A DNA stretch of 64,000 nucleotides, from contig NZ_NNBP01000018.1 in assembly GCF_002803155.1 (NCBI RefSeq), positions 124,001 through 188,000 of the forward strand, in the 5' to 3' direction. Below, piece by piece: positions 41,214 through 50,641 of the stretch. The notes beneath the pieces are model-generated. The model was not told where the DNA came from. It was given only the letters and a program-made list of their open reading frames with translations, and searched no databases. This DNA is from Streptomyces sp. CB02959. Its GTDB lineage: Bacteria; Actinomycetota; Actinomycetes; Streptomycetales; Streptomycetaceae. Position 1 is the stretch's first letter; each line of letters opens with the position of its first letter. The position numbers and the translations under genes are program-made.

Positions 41214-42641
41214 ATGCCGAATATGACCCGACGCAGACTCCTCGGCTCGGCGGCCGGAGCGATCGGCGGCACCGCTGCGCTGTCGTTGCTGCCGCCCAGC
41301 GTCCAGAAGGCCGTCGCGGCCGGCCCGCCGCGGCACGGATCGCTGCGCGACATCGAGCACGTCGTTCTCCTGATGCAGGAGAACCGTTCTTTCGATCACT
41401 ACTTCGGCACCCTGCGCGGCGTCCGCGGCTTCAACGACCCGGACGCGCTCACCCTCTCCACCGGCCGGTCCGTCTTCTACCAGCCGGACGCGGAGAACCC
41501 CGACGGCTACCTGCTGCCGTTCCGCCTCGACACCCACGCCACCAGCGCCCAGGCCATCCCCTCCACCAGCCACGCCTGGTCGGTCCAGCACGAGGCGTGG
41601 AACGGCGGCCGGATGGACTGCTGGCTGCCCGCGCACCGCAAGGCCGACGGCGTCAACGGCCCGTACGTGATGGGCTACCACACCCGCGCGGACATCCCCT
41701 TCCAGTTCGCCCTCGCCGAGGCGTTCACCCTCTGCGACAACTACTTCTGCTCGGTCTTCGGGCCCACCTGGCCCAACCGGCTGTACTGGATGACCGGCAC
41801 CCTCGACCCGGGCGGCACCCGCGGCGGCCCGGTCCTCAACAACACCGCGCCCAAGCCGTACGGCTGGACGACGTACGCGGAGCGGCTGGAGGCGGCCGGC
41901 ATCAGCTGGAAGGTGTACCAGGAGGAGGACGACTACGGCTGCAACCTGCTGGAGCAGTTCCAGACGTTCCGGGACGCCAAGCCGGGCAGCCCGCTGTACG
42001 AGAAGGGGGTGCGGCCGGGGCCGGCGGGCGCCTTCGAGGAGGACGCCCGCAACGACCGGCTGCCGGCGGTCTCCTGGATCATCCCCACCAGCTACCAGTC
42101 GGAGCACCCGGACTACCTGCCGGCCGCCGGCGCGGACTTCGTGGCCAAGAAGATCGAGGCGATCGCCGCCAACCCCAAGGTGTGGGCCAAGACCGCCTTC
42201 ATCCTGAACTACGACGAGAACGACGGCCTCTTCGACCACGTGCCGCCGCCGGTACCGCCCGCGGGCACCAAGGACGAGTTCGTCGGCGGCCTGCCGATCG
42301 GGGCCGGGTTCCGGGTCCCCTGCCTGATCGTCTCGCCCTGGACGGTGGGCGGCTGGGCGGCCGGCGACGCCTTCGACCACACCTCGGTGCTGCAGTTCCT
42401 GGAGCGGTTCACCGGCGTGACGGAGCCCAACATCAGCGACTGGCGGCGGGCCGCGTTCGGCGATCTGACCTCGGCGTTCGGCTTCCGCTCGGCGGCGCAC
42501 CACCCGCCGCGGCTGCCGCGGGACACCGCCGAGAAGCTGGCCGAGGCGCAGTGGGAGGTGGCGCACCTGCCCAAGCCGACGCTGCCGGGGGCGGACCAGA
42601 AGCCGCCGCGGCAGGAGCACGGCCGGCGCAAGCGGCGCTGA
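41214..42641 (+). CDS. Tat-exported phosphoesterase / phospholipase C-like protein
   Basis: This 475-residue secreted hydrolase is of the bacterial phospholipase C / acid phosphatase family. A twin-arginine signal, TRRRLLGSAAGAIGG, starts near residue 5. The family motif HVVLLMQENRSFDHYFGTLRGVRGF lies near 46-70, and metal-site segments include NYDENDGLFDHVPPP and DHTSVLQFLERF. ATG at 41214 places GGGAG nine bases upstream; GTG at 41205 is too close to it. A PHO-box-like sequence upstream suggests induction by phosphate starvation. Confidence 0.88.
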   Translation: MPNMTRRRLLGSAAGAIGGTAALSLLPPSVQKAVAAGPPRHGSLRDIEHVVLLMQENRSFDHYFGTLRGVRGFNDPDALTLSTGRSVFYQPDAENPDGYLLPFRLDTHATSAQAIPSTSHAWSVQHEAWNGGRMDCWLPAHRKADGVNGPYVMGYHTRADIPFQFALAEAFTLCDNYFCSVFGPTWPNRLYWMTGTLDPGGTRGGPVLNNTAPKPYGWTTYAERLEAAGISWKVYQEEDDYGCNLLEQFQTFRDAKPGSPLYEKGVRPGPAGAFEEDARNDRLPAVSWIIPTSYQSEHPDYLPAAGADFVAKKIEAIAANPKVWAKTAFILNYDENDGLFDHVPPPVPPAGTKDEFVGGLPIGAGFRVPCLIVSPWTVGGWAAGDAFDHTSVLQFLERFTGVTEPNISDWRRAAFGDLTSAFGFRSAAHHPPRLPRDTAEKLAEAQWEVAHLPKPTLPGADQKPPRQEHGRRKRR

Positions 42642-42693
42642 GGTGCGGCCGCGGCTCCCGTAGGAGCGGCGCGGAGCGTTCCCCTCCACACGA

Positions 42694-42747
42694 CGGTGCC
42701 GTAGGGACCGGCCTCCTTGCGGGCGAGGCCGGGTCCCTACGGCACCG
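42694..42747. terminator. Strong terminator between phosphoesterase and ccsB
   Basis: CGGTGCCGTAGGGACC pairs with GGTCCCTACGGCACCG, with an additional inner GGCCTC/GAGGCC pairing, making one of the longest stems in the window. It lies between convergent genes. Confidence 0.9.
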
Positions 42748-42771
42748 GGGTGTTGCGGGTCGGGCGGGGCT

Positions 42772-43857
42772 TCAGACGCCGGCGTAGGAGTGCAGGCCGG
42801 TGACGAAGATGTTCACGCCGTAGTAGTTGAAGAGGTAGCAGGCGAAGGCGATCAGGCCCAGCCAGGCGGCCTTGCGGCCCTTCCAGCCGACGGTCGCGCG
42901 GGCGTGCAGGTAGCAGGCGTAGGCGACCCAGGTGATGAAGGACCAGACCTCCTTGGGGTCCCAGCCCCAGTAGCGGCCCCAGGCGGCCTCGGCCCAGATG
43001 GCGCCCGCGATGATGGTGAACGTCCACAGCGGGAAGACGGTGGCGTTGACGCGGTAGGCGAACTTGTCGAGCGAGGCGGCCGAGGGCAGCCGCTCCAGCA
43101 CCGAGGTGGCGAAGTTGCCGGGCTGCGGGCCGTCCGGGTCGGCGAGCTTGGCCTCGTAGCGGTCGCGGAAGAGGAAGAGCAGGGTGGCGACCGCGCCGAG
43201 GTAGAGCACCGCGCCGGAGAGGATCGCGCAGGAGACGTGGATCCACAGCCAGTACGAGTGCAGCGCGGGCACCAGCTGGTCGCTGGCGGTGTACAGGACG
43301 CTGACGGCCAGGCCCAGGGTGAGCAGGACGGTGGTGACCAGCGGCAGGCCGATCCAGCGGACGTTCTTCTTCAGGAGCAGCAGGACCAGGTAGGCGCCCA
43401 CCGCGACCGCGGCGAAGGTCGTGGAGAACTCGTACATGTTGCCCCAGGGGGCGCGCTGTACGGACAGGGCGCGGGTGACGATGCCGCCGACGTGCAGTCC
43501 CCAGGCCAGGACGGACAGCGAGATCGCGATCCGGCCGTAGAGGTCGCCCTTCTCGGTGCCGCCGTGCGCGCCGGGGCCGTCGGGGACGTCCCGGCTGTCG
43601 GTCGCGGACCGGGTGACGACCTTGGGGCGCTCCAGGACGGCGGTGCCGCCCTGCTGCCTGGTCTGGACGGGGGCCGCGGCGGGGGCGGCGGCCTGGGTGG
43701 TCAGGGCGGCGGCGGTCCGGCCGACCTTGCTGCGGCTGCCGAACACCCACTCGGCCATGTGGGCGATGAAGGCGAGGGTGTAGACGGCCATCGCCGAATA
43801 GACCAGCACATTGCTGTTGTGAGCCAGTGTCTCGTTGGCTGCGGCAGCGAGATTCAC
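42772..43857 (-). CDS. ccsB: Cytochrome c biogenesis protein CcsB (ResC)
   Basis: This membrane protein handles haem for system II cytochrome c maturation, paired with ResB. Of 361 residues with about eight helices, the haem-binding tryptophan-rich motif is AWGRYWGWDPKEVWSFITW near 295-313. External His residues flank it (HVGG, HSYWLWIHVS). A roughly 60-residue Ala/Gln/Asp-rich loop (about 45-105) is an actinobacterial insertion. The GTG at 43857 overlaps the resB stop (GTGA), and it ends the resA-ccdA-resB-ccsB operon. Confidence 0.94.
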   Translation of the reverse strand: MNLAAAANETLAHNSNVLVYSAMAVYTLAFIAHMAEWVFGSRSKVGRTAAALTTQAAAPAAAPVQTRQQGGTAVLERPKVVTRSATDSRDVPDGPGAHGGTEKGDLYGRIAISLSVLAWGLHVGGIVTRALSVQRAPWGNMYEFSTTFAAVAVGAYLVLLLLKKNVRWIGLPLVTTVLLTLGLAVSVLYTASDQLVPALHSYWLWIHVSCAILSGAVLYLGAVATLLFLFRDRYEAKLADPDGPQPGNFATSVLERLPSAASLDKFAYRVNATVFPLWTFTIIAGAIWAEAAWGRYWGWDPKEVWSFITWVAYACYLHARATVGWKGRKAAWLGLIAFACYLFNYYGVNIFVTGLHSYAGV

Positions 43858-45704
43858 GCGCGCGCTCCTTCGGAGGGGTCAGCAGGATCGGCAGAGTCGG
43901 TAGGCTCCGTCGGGTCTTCGGCGGACGGGGCGGAGTCCTCCGCGGTGTCCGGGGAGGGCGCGGCGGCGAGCGGGGCGCTGGGCGTCAGCTCGGCCGCGAG
44001 GGCGGCGAGTTCCTCCGCCACCCGGGCCGATTCGCTGCGGCCGAGGCCGGCCATCTCGACGACGGTGACGCCGTTCGCGCTGGTCGCGCCGTTCGCGTCG
44101 GATCGCTCCGCGCGGATCCAGACCCGTCGCCGCTGGATGAACAGCGAGCCGGCGAGGCCGAGCAGCGCGCAGACCGCGCCGGTCAGGGCGAGGCCGTTGC
44201 CGGGCTGGTGGGTGATCTTGAAGCTGGCCCAGGTCTTGATGCCCTCGAAGGTGATGGAGCCCTGGCCGCCCGGGAGGTTCATCGTGGACTCGGCGGCGAT
44301 CTCCTGGGGCGTCAGCTCGGCGCCGGCGTGGCCGAGCATCTGCGCCGCCCGGTCCTTGGGCAGCAGCATCTTCTTGAAGATGTCGCCGCCGGCGTCCTTG
44401 TACTGCTTCAGCCGCTTGGTGTCGAGCTGGTAGACGTTCTGCGGCAGACCGGAGTCCAGGCCGAGGTCGCCGTGCCAGGCGTTGACCGACAGGACGGGGA
44501 AGTCCGGGGCGGGGAACTGGGAGAACATCGACCCGGAGTTCTTGCCGCCGAAGGTCGGGACGAACAGCGCCTGGAAGCCGAGCTGGTTGCGCGCGCCGTC
44601 CTTGGTCTGCGCGCCCGGGACCTTCACCACGCCGGAGGAGGTGAAGTTCTTCGGGTCCTGCGGGAGGAACGGCACCGCACCGTGGTAGACGACCTTGCCG
44701 CGGCCGTCCTTGACGGTGACGACCGGCGCGTAGCCGTGCGAGAGCAGGTAGACCTTGTTGCCGGCGATGTCGAGCGGGGTGTTCACCTCGATCGACTTCT
44801 TGTGCTCGGTGCCGTCCGCGCCGGAGAAGTAGGTGATGTTGGCGCGGAAGGTGCGGGGCGTGCCCTTCTGCGGGCCGGTCCGCTCGTAGGTCGCGTCGAA
44901 CGAGTCCATGGTGAAGCCGAACGGCTCCATGGTGTCGGTGTCGAAGAACGGGCCGGAGGAGAAGTCGTCGTACTGGGTGAGGCTGTTGGAGAAGCCGTCG
45001 CCCTCGGTGACCAGCTTGCCGCCCTCGGACTTCCACAGGCCGCCGACGGCGAACGCCACCAGCATCACGATCAGCGCGACGTGGAAGAGGAGGTTGCCGG
45101 CCTCGCGCAGGTAGCCCTTCTCGGAGGCCACCGAGGTGTCCTCCCGGCGGACCCGGAAGCGCCGCTTCTTCAGCAGCCGCTCGGCCGCCGCGAGGACCTC
45201 CTCCGGCGCCGCCTCGGTACGCCAGGTGGTGTACGCGGGCAGCCGGGTCAGGCGGCGGGGGGCCACCGGCGGGCGGCCGCGGAGCTGGCCGATGAACTGC
45301 CAGGCGCGCGGCACGATGCAGCCGATCAGCGAGATGAACAGCAGCAGGTAGATCGCCGAGAACCAGACCGAGCTGTAGACGTGGAACATCCCCAGCTTGT
45401 CGTAGACCTCGCCGAGGGTTTCGTGCTTGGCCTTGAACGCGTCGACCTTGACCGGGTCGATGCTGGTCTGCGGGATCAGCGAGCCGGGGATCGCGCCGAT
45501 GGACAGCAGGAAGAGCAGCAGCAGCGCCACCCGCATGGACGTCAGCTGGCGCCAGAACCAGCGCACCCAGCCGATCGGGCCGAGCGAGGGGAACGAGACG
45601 TCCTCTTTGGGGGCGGTGGAGAGCTGGGATCCGGCGGTGCCGAGATCACCGCCCTGGTCGGCGGTGGCGCCCGGCTCGTCCGTGGTGTCGGTCTTGGTGG
45701 ACAT
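43854..45704 (-). CDS. resB: Cytochrome c biogenesis protein ResB
   Basis: This is the ResB/Ccs1 half of the system II synthetase that ligates haem to apocytochrome c outside the membrane. Of 616 residues, three helices lie in the N-terminal part (MRVALLLLFLLSIGAIPGSLIPQ, VWFSAIYLLLFISLIGCIVP, LLFHVALIVMLVAFAVGG). Next come a large extracytoplasmic domain and a final helix (ALTGAVCALLGLAGSLFI). The C-terminal tail is Ala/Glu/Pro-rich. ATG at 45704 begins three bases after the ccdA stop, with GGGA upstream. Confidence 0.94.
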   Translation of the reverse strand: MSTKTDTTDEPGATADQGGDLGTAGSQLSTAPKEDVSFPSLGPIGWVRWFWRQLTSMRVALLLLFLLSIGAIPGSLIPQTSIDPVKVDAFKAKHETLGEVYDKLGMFHVYSSVWFSAIYLLLFISLIGCIVPRAWQFIGQLRGRPPVAPRRLTRLPAYTTWRTEAAPEEVLAAAERLLKKRRFRVRREDTSVASEKGYLREAGNLLFHVALIVMLVAFAVGGLWKSEGGKLVTEGDGFSNSLTQYDDFSSGPFFDTDTMEPFGFTMDSFDATYERTGPQKGTPRTFRANITYFSGADGTEHKKSIEVNTPLDIAGNKVYLLSHGYAPVVTVKDGRGKVVYHGAVPFLPQDPKNFTSSGVVKVPGAQTKDGARNQLGFQALFVPTFGGKNSGSMFSQFPAPDFPVLSVNAWHGDLGLDSGLPQNVYQLDTKRLKQYKDAGGDIFKKMLLPKDRAAQMLGHAGAELTPQEIAAESTMNLPGGQGSITFEGIKTWASFKITHQPGNGLALTGAVCALLGLAGSLFIQRRRVWIRAERSDANGATSANGVTVVEMAGLGRSESARVAEELAALAAELTPSAPLAAAPSPDTAEDSAPSAEDPTEPTDSADPADPSEGARA

Positions 45705-45707
45705 CAA

Positions 45708-46472
45708 TCAGATCCCAACGGTGATGCTTTGCGTCCAGCTCTGTAGCTGGGACATCAGAATGTCCCAGACGCCTGTGAGGAGGAGGACGCCGAGGGCGAT
45801 CATCATGCCGCCGCCGGCCCTCATCACCCAGACGTAGTGCCGCTTGACCCAGCCGAAGGCGCCCAGCATCCGCCGGAAGGCGACCGCCACCGCGATGAAC
45901 GGCAGTCCCAGGCCCAGGCAGTACGCCACGGTCAGCAGCGCGCCGCGGCCGGCGCTGGCGTCGTAGAAGGAGAGGGTGTTGACCGCGGTGAGGGTGGGGC
46001 CGAGGCAGGGCGTCCAGCCGACGCCGAAGAGCACACCGAGCACCGGCGCGCCGGCCAGCCCCATCGCGGGCTTCTTGTGGAACCGCAGTTCGCGCTGGCC
46101 GAACCGCTTCAGGACGCCGGCGAAGGCCAGCCCGAGCAGGATCATCAGCACGCCCAGGACGCGCGAGATGACGTCCTTGTAGTCCTGGAGGGTCTTGCCG
46201 AAGAAGCCGAAGAGGGCGCCGCCGGAGACGAAGACGGCGGTGAAGCCGAGGACGAAGAGCAGGGCACCGGCCAGCATCCGGCCGCGCCGGGCCTCGGCGA
46301 GGTCGGTGCCGGTGACCCCGGTGACGTACGACATGTAGCCGGGGACGAGGGGCAGGACGCAGGGCGAGAAGAACGAGACCAGGCCGGCGAAGAGGGCGAC
46401 CGGGACGGCCGCGATCAGGGCGCCGCTGAGGATGGTCTGGTTCTCCGCGGCGTTGGCGGCGAGCGCGATCAC
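45708..46472 (-). CDS. ccdA: Thiol-disulfide transporter CcdA
   Basis: CcdA carries reducing equivalents across the membrane to the thioredoxin-like ResA. Of 254 residues with six helices, the two redox cysteines are in SPCVLPLVPGY (C38) and GWTPCLGPT (C156), as in the family. The GTG at 46472 lies four bases after the resA stop. It is the second gene of the cytochrome c maturation operon. Confidence 0.95.
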   Translation of the reverse strand: MIALAANAAENQTILSGALIAAVPVALFAGLVSFFSPCVLPLVPGYMSYVTGVTGTDLAEARRGRMLAGALLFVLGFTAVFVSGGALFGFFGKTLQDYKDVISRVLGVLMILLGLAFAGVLKRFGQRELRFHKKPAMGLAGAPVLGVLFGVGWTPCLGPTLTAVNTLSFYDASAGRGALLTVAYCLGLGLPFIAVAVAFRRMLGAFGWVKRHYVWVMRAGGGMMIALGVLLLTGVWDILMSQLQSWTQSITVGI

Positions 46473-46476
46473 GCGA

Positions 46477-47091
46477 TCACTTCTCGGCGATCAGCGGGTC
46501 GACCATCTTGCGCAGGTCGTCCTCGGCGAGCGGGCCGATCGAGCGCGCGGCGATCCGGCCGTGCCGGTCGATGGCGATCGTGGACGGGATCGACTGCGGG
46601 TTGAGGCTGCCCTTGGGGAAGCGCAGCATCAGCTTGCCGGTGGGGTCGTACAGGCTCGGGTAGGGCACCTTGTGCTGTTCCTCGAACTCGGTGGCCTGCG
46701 ACTTCTCGGCGTCGCGGGTGTTGATCCCGACGAACTGGACGCCCTTGTCCTTGTCCTCGTTCGCGACCTTGGCGAAGTTGGGGGCCTCGGCGATGCAGGG
46801 GCCGCACCACGATCCCCACACGTTGACGATGACGACCTTGCCCTTGTAGTCGGCCACGTCCAGCTTCTTGCCGGTGGTGGTCTCCCCGGACAGGTCGGGG
46901 GCCGGCTGTCGCTCGTCGGGCTTGACGGTGTCGACGCCGTTCTTGCCCTGGACGAAGCGGGTCTGCGCCGAGCCGCCGGAGGCACCGTCGCCGCAGGCGC
47001 TCAGCGTCAGCGAGGCGGCCGCCGCTCCCGCGGCGAACAGGGCGAGACGGCGGCGGCTGGTGAGGCGGCGGGGGGCGCGGCTGTCACTCAT
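46477..47091 (-). CDS. resA: ResA/TlpA-type thioredoxin-like lipoprotein
   Basis: This membrane-tethered thiol-disulfide reductase keeps apocytochrome c haem-site cysteines reduced. Of 204 residues, a basic twin-Arg-like start and hydrophobic segment end in the lipobox LSAC (C33). The thioredoxin site is W-C96-G-P-C99 in VNVWGSWCGPC, and the cis-Pro region IPSTIAIDRHGRI follows. It is first in the resA-ccdA-resB-ccsB unit, and its promoter should be within 47092-47234. Confidence 0.93.
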   Translation of the reverse strand: MSDSRAPRRLTSRRRLALFAAGAAAASLTLSACGDGASGGSAQTRFVQGKNGVDTVKPDERQPAPDLSGETTTGKKLDVADYKGKVVIVNVWGSWCGPCIAEAPNFAKVANEDKDKGVQFVGINTRDAEKSQATEFEEQHKVPYPSLYDPTGKLMLRFPKGSLNPQSIPSTIAIDRHGRIAARSIGPLAEDDLRKMVDPLIAEK

Positions 47092-47234
47092 GTGAAAAGT
47101 TTCGCATGGGCCATTTGCGGATCTTCCGCGCCCCCCTCGCCCCGCCGTGCCGCTGACGAAGGACCATGTCAGACCCTACGGAACGAGAGCTTCCGGCGCG
47201 TCACCCGGGGCCGCGCCCCTGAGGCGCCGGGCGG

Positions 47235-48470
47235 TCAGACCTCGGAGAGGTACGTCTTCCAGCCGCCGGCCGGCCGCTGTCCGACGCCCATCCCCTGGAG
47301 CTTGCGGACGATGCGGGGGTCCTGGGCGTCGAGCCAGTCGGTGAACTGCCGGAAGGAGACCAGCCGGACGTCCGTGCGCTTGTCGTCGGCGATGTGCTTG
47401 AGGGCTTCCTCGACGGCGTCCATGTAGATGCCGCCGTTCCACTGCTCGAAGTGGTTGCCTATGAAGAACGGCGCGCGGTTGGTCTCGTAGGCCCGGCGGA
47501 ATCCGGAGATGTAGGCGTCGGCGGCCTGTCGGCGCCAGCCCGGGTAGTTGGCCGGCGGCGCCTTGGTGGAGTTCTTGGACTGGTTGGCCAGGATGTTGTA
47601 GTCCATCGAGAGCACCTCGAAGGAGTGGCCGGGGAAAGGTATCTGCTGGAGCGGGTAGTCCCAGATCCCCTGCTTCTTGCGGGGCCACATCTGCAGGCCG
47701 CCGGGCGAGCTCGCGTCGTAGCGCCAGCCCAGTTGGCGGGCGGTGGGGAGCAGGTTCTCCTGGCCGAGCAGGCAGGGCGTCCGGCTGCCGACCAGTTCCT
47801 TGCCGTAGTCGAAGGGCAGCGGTTCGGCGTCGGTGAACCCGGTGTGCGTCCGCCACTTCGTGACGAAGCCCATGGCCTGGTCTATCTCGGACCGCCACTG
47901 GGCGGGCGTCCAGTGCTTCACGCTGCCCCGGCCGGAGCAGAAGTGGCCGTTGAAGTGGGTGCCTATCTCGTGGCCGTCGAGCCACGCCTGGCGCACGTTG
48001 CCGAGGGTCTCCCGTATGTGCGCGTCGCTGAGGTAGCCGATGTCGGAGGCGCCGGGCCGGTTGTTCGGCGGGAGGTAGAGGCGCTTCTTCTCCTCGGGCA
48101 GCAGGTACAGCCCGGAGAGGAAGAAGGTCATGGCCGCGCCGTGGTCCTTGGCGAGCTTGCGGAACCGGGGGAAGAGGCCGTTGCCGACCTCTCCCGCCCC
48201 GTCCCAGGAGAAGATCACGAACTGCGGCGGGGTCTGCCCCGGCTCCAGCCGCTCGGGCGCGCCGGGCTGGTGGGGCTGCTTGCCGTAGTTCGCGGTCGAG
48301 CCGTCGCCTATGAGCTTGGGGCGGGCCGGCGCCGCGTTCTTGACCCGCTGCCCCTCCCCGGCGCCCTCCCCCGAGGCTGAGCACCCGGCGACACCCAGAG
48401 CCGCGGCGGCCCCCACTCCCATCCCCAGCAGGCTCCGCCGACTCATCCCGCCCATAGCGCCGTTCCCCAT
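47235..48470 (-). CDS. Tat-exported lipoprotein related to polysaccharide deacetylases
   Basis: This 411-residue protein has the twin-Arg signal SRRSLLGMGVGAAAALG and a lipobox VAGC. The mature part has the NodB-like fold: QFVIFSWDGAGE (in place of the usual TFDDG), HEIGTHFNGHFC and a long C-terminal half (APFFIGNHFEQWNGGIYMDAVEEAL). The Asp of the deacetylase TFDD is only partly conserved, so catalysis is uncertain. It is found beside the cyt c operon, but no functional tie is visible. Confidence 0.78.
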   Translation of the reverse strand: MGNGAMGGMSRRSLLGMGVGAAAALGVAGCSASGEGAGEGQRVKNAAPARPKLIGDGSTANYGKQPHQPGAPERLEPGQTPPQFVIFSWDGAGEVGNGLFPRFRKLAKDHGAAMTFFLSGLYLLPEEKKRLYLPPNNRPGASDIGYLSDAHIRETLGNVRQAWLDGHEIGTHFNGHFCSGRGSVKHWTPAQWRSEIDQAMGFVTKWRTHTGFTDAEPLPFDYGKELVGSRTPCLLGQENLLPTARQLGWRYDASSPGGLQMWPRKKQGIWDYPLQQIPFPGHSFEVLSMDYNILANQSKNSTKAPPANYPGWRRQAADAYISGFRRAYETNRAPFFIGNHFEQWNGGIYMDAVEEALKHIADDKRTDVRLVSFRQFTDWLDAQDPRIVRKLQGMGVGQRPAGGWKTYLSEV

Positions 48471-48602
48471 CCGTGCTCACCGAACTCGATATCCATACCA
48501 ACGGACATCGTTGTAGAGGGCATGCCGGACGATGAGGTTCCGCGTTATTCGCTCATACTTTGCATTTCCGGCGAGTTTGACATTCCGTCATGTGACGGAT
48601 TA

Positions 48603-49337
48603 TCAGGCCCCGAAAGCCTTGGACTTGCCCTTCGCGGGTTTGGCGCCGGCCAGCAGGTGGGAGGGAACCAGGTCGCGCGCCGGCTCGCTGTACCCCACCG
48701 AGATGATCTTGTCGCCGTGGAAGGTGAACGAGGTCAGGGAGGCCAGGGTGCACTGCCGCTTCCGCGGATCGTGCCACAGCCGCCGCCGCTCGGCGAAGCT
48801 GCGCACGATCCAGATCGGCAGCTGGTGGCTGACCGCCACCGCCTCGTGTCCGCGGGCCGCGTCCCGGGCCGCGCCGAGCGCCGCCATCATCCGGACGACC
48901 TGCTCGATGTACGGCTCGCCCCACGAGGGCCGGAACGGGTTGGTCAGGTACTTCCAGTTGCCCGGCTTCTTCAGCGCGCCGTCGCCCACTCCGAAGGTCT
49001 TGCCCTCGAAGACGTTGGCCGCCTCGATCAGCCGCTGGTCGGTGGCGATCTCCAGACCGTGCGCCCCGGCGATCGGCGCCGCGGTCTCCTGCGCGCGCTC
49101 CAGCGGCGAGGCCACCACGTGCGTGATGTCCCGCTCCGCGAGGTGCTCGGCGACCCGGTCGGCCATCTTCCGGCCCAGGTCGGAGAGGTGGTAGCCGGGC
49201 CGGCGCCCGTAGAGCACGCCCTCCGGGTTGTGGACCTCGCCGTGCCGCATCAGATGCACGACGGTGATCTCGTCGCCGTTCTTCTCGCTGCCGCTCATGT
49301 CACCCGTCTTCCGGTCCGTCCCACTCGTGCCGGTCAT
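48603..49337 (-). CDS. Histidine phosphatase (phosphoglycerate mutase-like)
   Basis: This 2H-phosphatase has the phosphate-site motif VVHLMRHGEVHNPEGVLYGRRPGYHLS near residues 26-52 and the second His in GHEAVAVSHQLPIWIV. The substrate is unknown. ATG at 49337 overlaps the hemL stop (ATGA) and has GAGG eight bases upstream, giving 244 residues. An in-frame ATG at 49298 (231 residues) is an alternative that removes a polar leader. The coupling to hemL implies co-expression with haem synthesis. Confidence 0.85.
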   Translation of the reverse strand: MTGTSGTDRKTGDMSGSEKNGDEITVVHLMRHGEVHNPEGVLYGRRPGYHLSDLGRKMADRVAEHLAERDITHVVASPLERAQETAAPIAGAHGLEIATDQRLIEAANVFEGKTFGVGDGALKKPGNWKYLTNPFRPSWGEPYIEQVVRMMAALGAARDAARGHEAVAVSHQLPIWIVRSFAERRRLWHDPRKRQCTLASLTSFTFHGDKIISVGYSEPARDLVPSHLLAGAKPAKGKSKAFGA

Positions 49338-50641
49338 GCGGTGGCCTCGGCCGCGGCCCGGGCGGCGGCCGGCAGCGCGGCCGCGATCCGCTCGACGGCC
49401 GCGTCGTCGTGCGCGGCCGAGACGAACCAGGACTCGAACGCGGACGGCGGGAGGTAGACGCCCTGCGCCAGCATCGAGTGGAAGAAGGCGGTGAAGCGGA
49501 ACGACTCCTGCGCCTTGGCCTGCTCGTAGTCCGTCACCTCGGCGTCCGTGAAGAACACCGAGAACATGTTCCCGGCGACCTGGAGCCGGTGCGCCACGCC
49601 CTCCTTGGCCAGCGCCGCGGTGACCAGCCCGCGGACCTCCGCGGAGACCGCGTCGACCTTCGCGTACGCGGCGTCGTCCAGCAGCCGCAGCTGCGCGACA
49701 CCGGCGGCGGTGGCGATCGGGTTCCCGGAGAGCGTGCCCGCCTGGTAGACCGGCCCGGCCGGGGCGAGGTGCGCCATGACGTCCGCGCGCCCACCGAAGG
49801 CCGCGGCCGGGAAGCCGCCGCCCATGACCTTGCCGAAGGTCATCAGGTCCGGGCGCACCCCGTCGATGCCGTACCAGCCGGCCTTGCTGACCCGGAATCC
49901 GGTCATGACCTCGTCGGAGATGTACAGCGCGCCGTTGCGCGAACACAGGTCCGCGAGCCCCTGGTTGAAGCCCGGCAGCGGCGGGACCACACCCATGTTG
50001 CCCGGCGACGCCTCGGTGATCACACAGGCGATCTCGCCCTCGTGCGCGGCGAACGCGGCGCGGACGGCAGCCAGGTCGTTGTACGGCAGCACGATCGTGT
50101 CGCCGGCCTGCGCACCGGTCACCCCGGGGGTGTCCGGCAGCCCGAACGTCGCGACGCCCGAACCGGCCGCGGCCAGCAGCGCGTCCACGTGCCCGTGGTA
50201 GCAGCCGGCGAACTTGACCACCTTGGCCCGGCCGGTGAAGCCGCGCGCCAGCCGGATCGCCGACATCGTCGCCTCGGTGCCGCTGGAGACCAGCCGCACC
50301 TGCTCGACCGGCGCGATCCGCGCCACGATCTCCTCGGCCAGCTCGACCTCGCCCGCACCGGGCGTCCCGAAGGACGTCCCGCGGGCGACCGCCTCCTGGA
50401 CCGCGGCGATCACCTCGGGGTGCGAGTGGCCGAGGATCATCGGCCCCCACGAGCACACCAGGTCGACGTATTCCCGGCCGTCGGCATCAGTGAGGTAAGG
50501 ACCGGTACCGGACACCATGAACCGGGGCGTACCGCCCACGGCCCGGAAGGCCCGCACCGGAGAATTCACGCCGCCCGGCGTCACCACGGACGCACGGTCG
50601 AACAGCGACTGCGAAACAGGGGCTTCATACGGAAAAGACAC
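49334..50641 (-). CDS. hemL: Glutamate-1-semialdehyde 2,1-aminomutase
   Basis: This PLP enzyme makes 5-aminolevulinate, the precursor of haem and cobalamin, in the C5 pathway. It is 435 residues from GTG at 50641 (AGGTCAGGATCACA upstream). ATG at 50659 is preceded only by a C-rich run (minus strand) and has no ribosome site. The PLP lysine is K271 in MTFGKVMGGGFPAAAFGG. Other signatures are VNSPVRAF, SSGTEATMSAIRLARG and YHGHVD. It supplies haem for the c-type cytochromes matured by the neighbouring genes. Confidence 0.96.
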   Translation of the reverse strand: MSFPYEAPVSQSLFDRASVVTPGGVNSPVRAFRAVGGTPRFMVSGTGPYLTDADGREYVDLVCSWGPMILGHSHPEVIAAVQEAVARGTSFGTPGAGEVELAEEIVARIAPVEQVRLVSSGTEATMSAIRLARGFTGRAKVVKFAGCYHGHVDALLAAAGSGVATFGLPDTPGVTGAQAGDTIVLPYNDLAAVRAAFAAHEGEIACVITEASPGNMGVVPPLPGFNQGLADLCSRNGALYISDEVMTGFRVSKAGWYGIDGVRPDLMTFGKVMGGGFPAAAFGGRADVMAHLAPAGPVYQAGTLSGNPIATAAGVAQLRLLDDAAYAKVDAVSAEVRGLVTAALAKEGVAHRLQVAGNMFSVFFTDAEVTDYEQAKAQESFRFTAFFHSMLAQGVYLPPSAFESWFVSAAHDDAAVERIAAALPAAARAAAEATA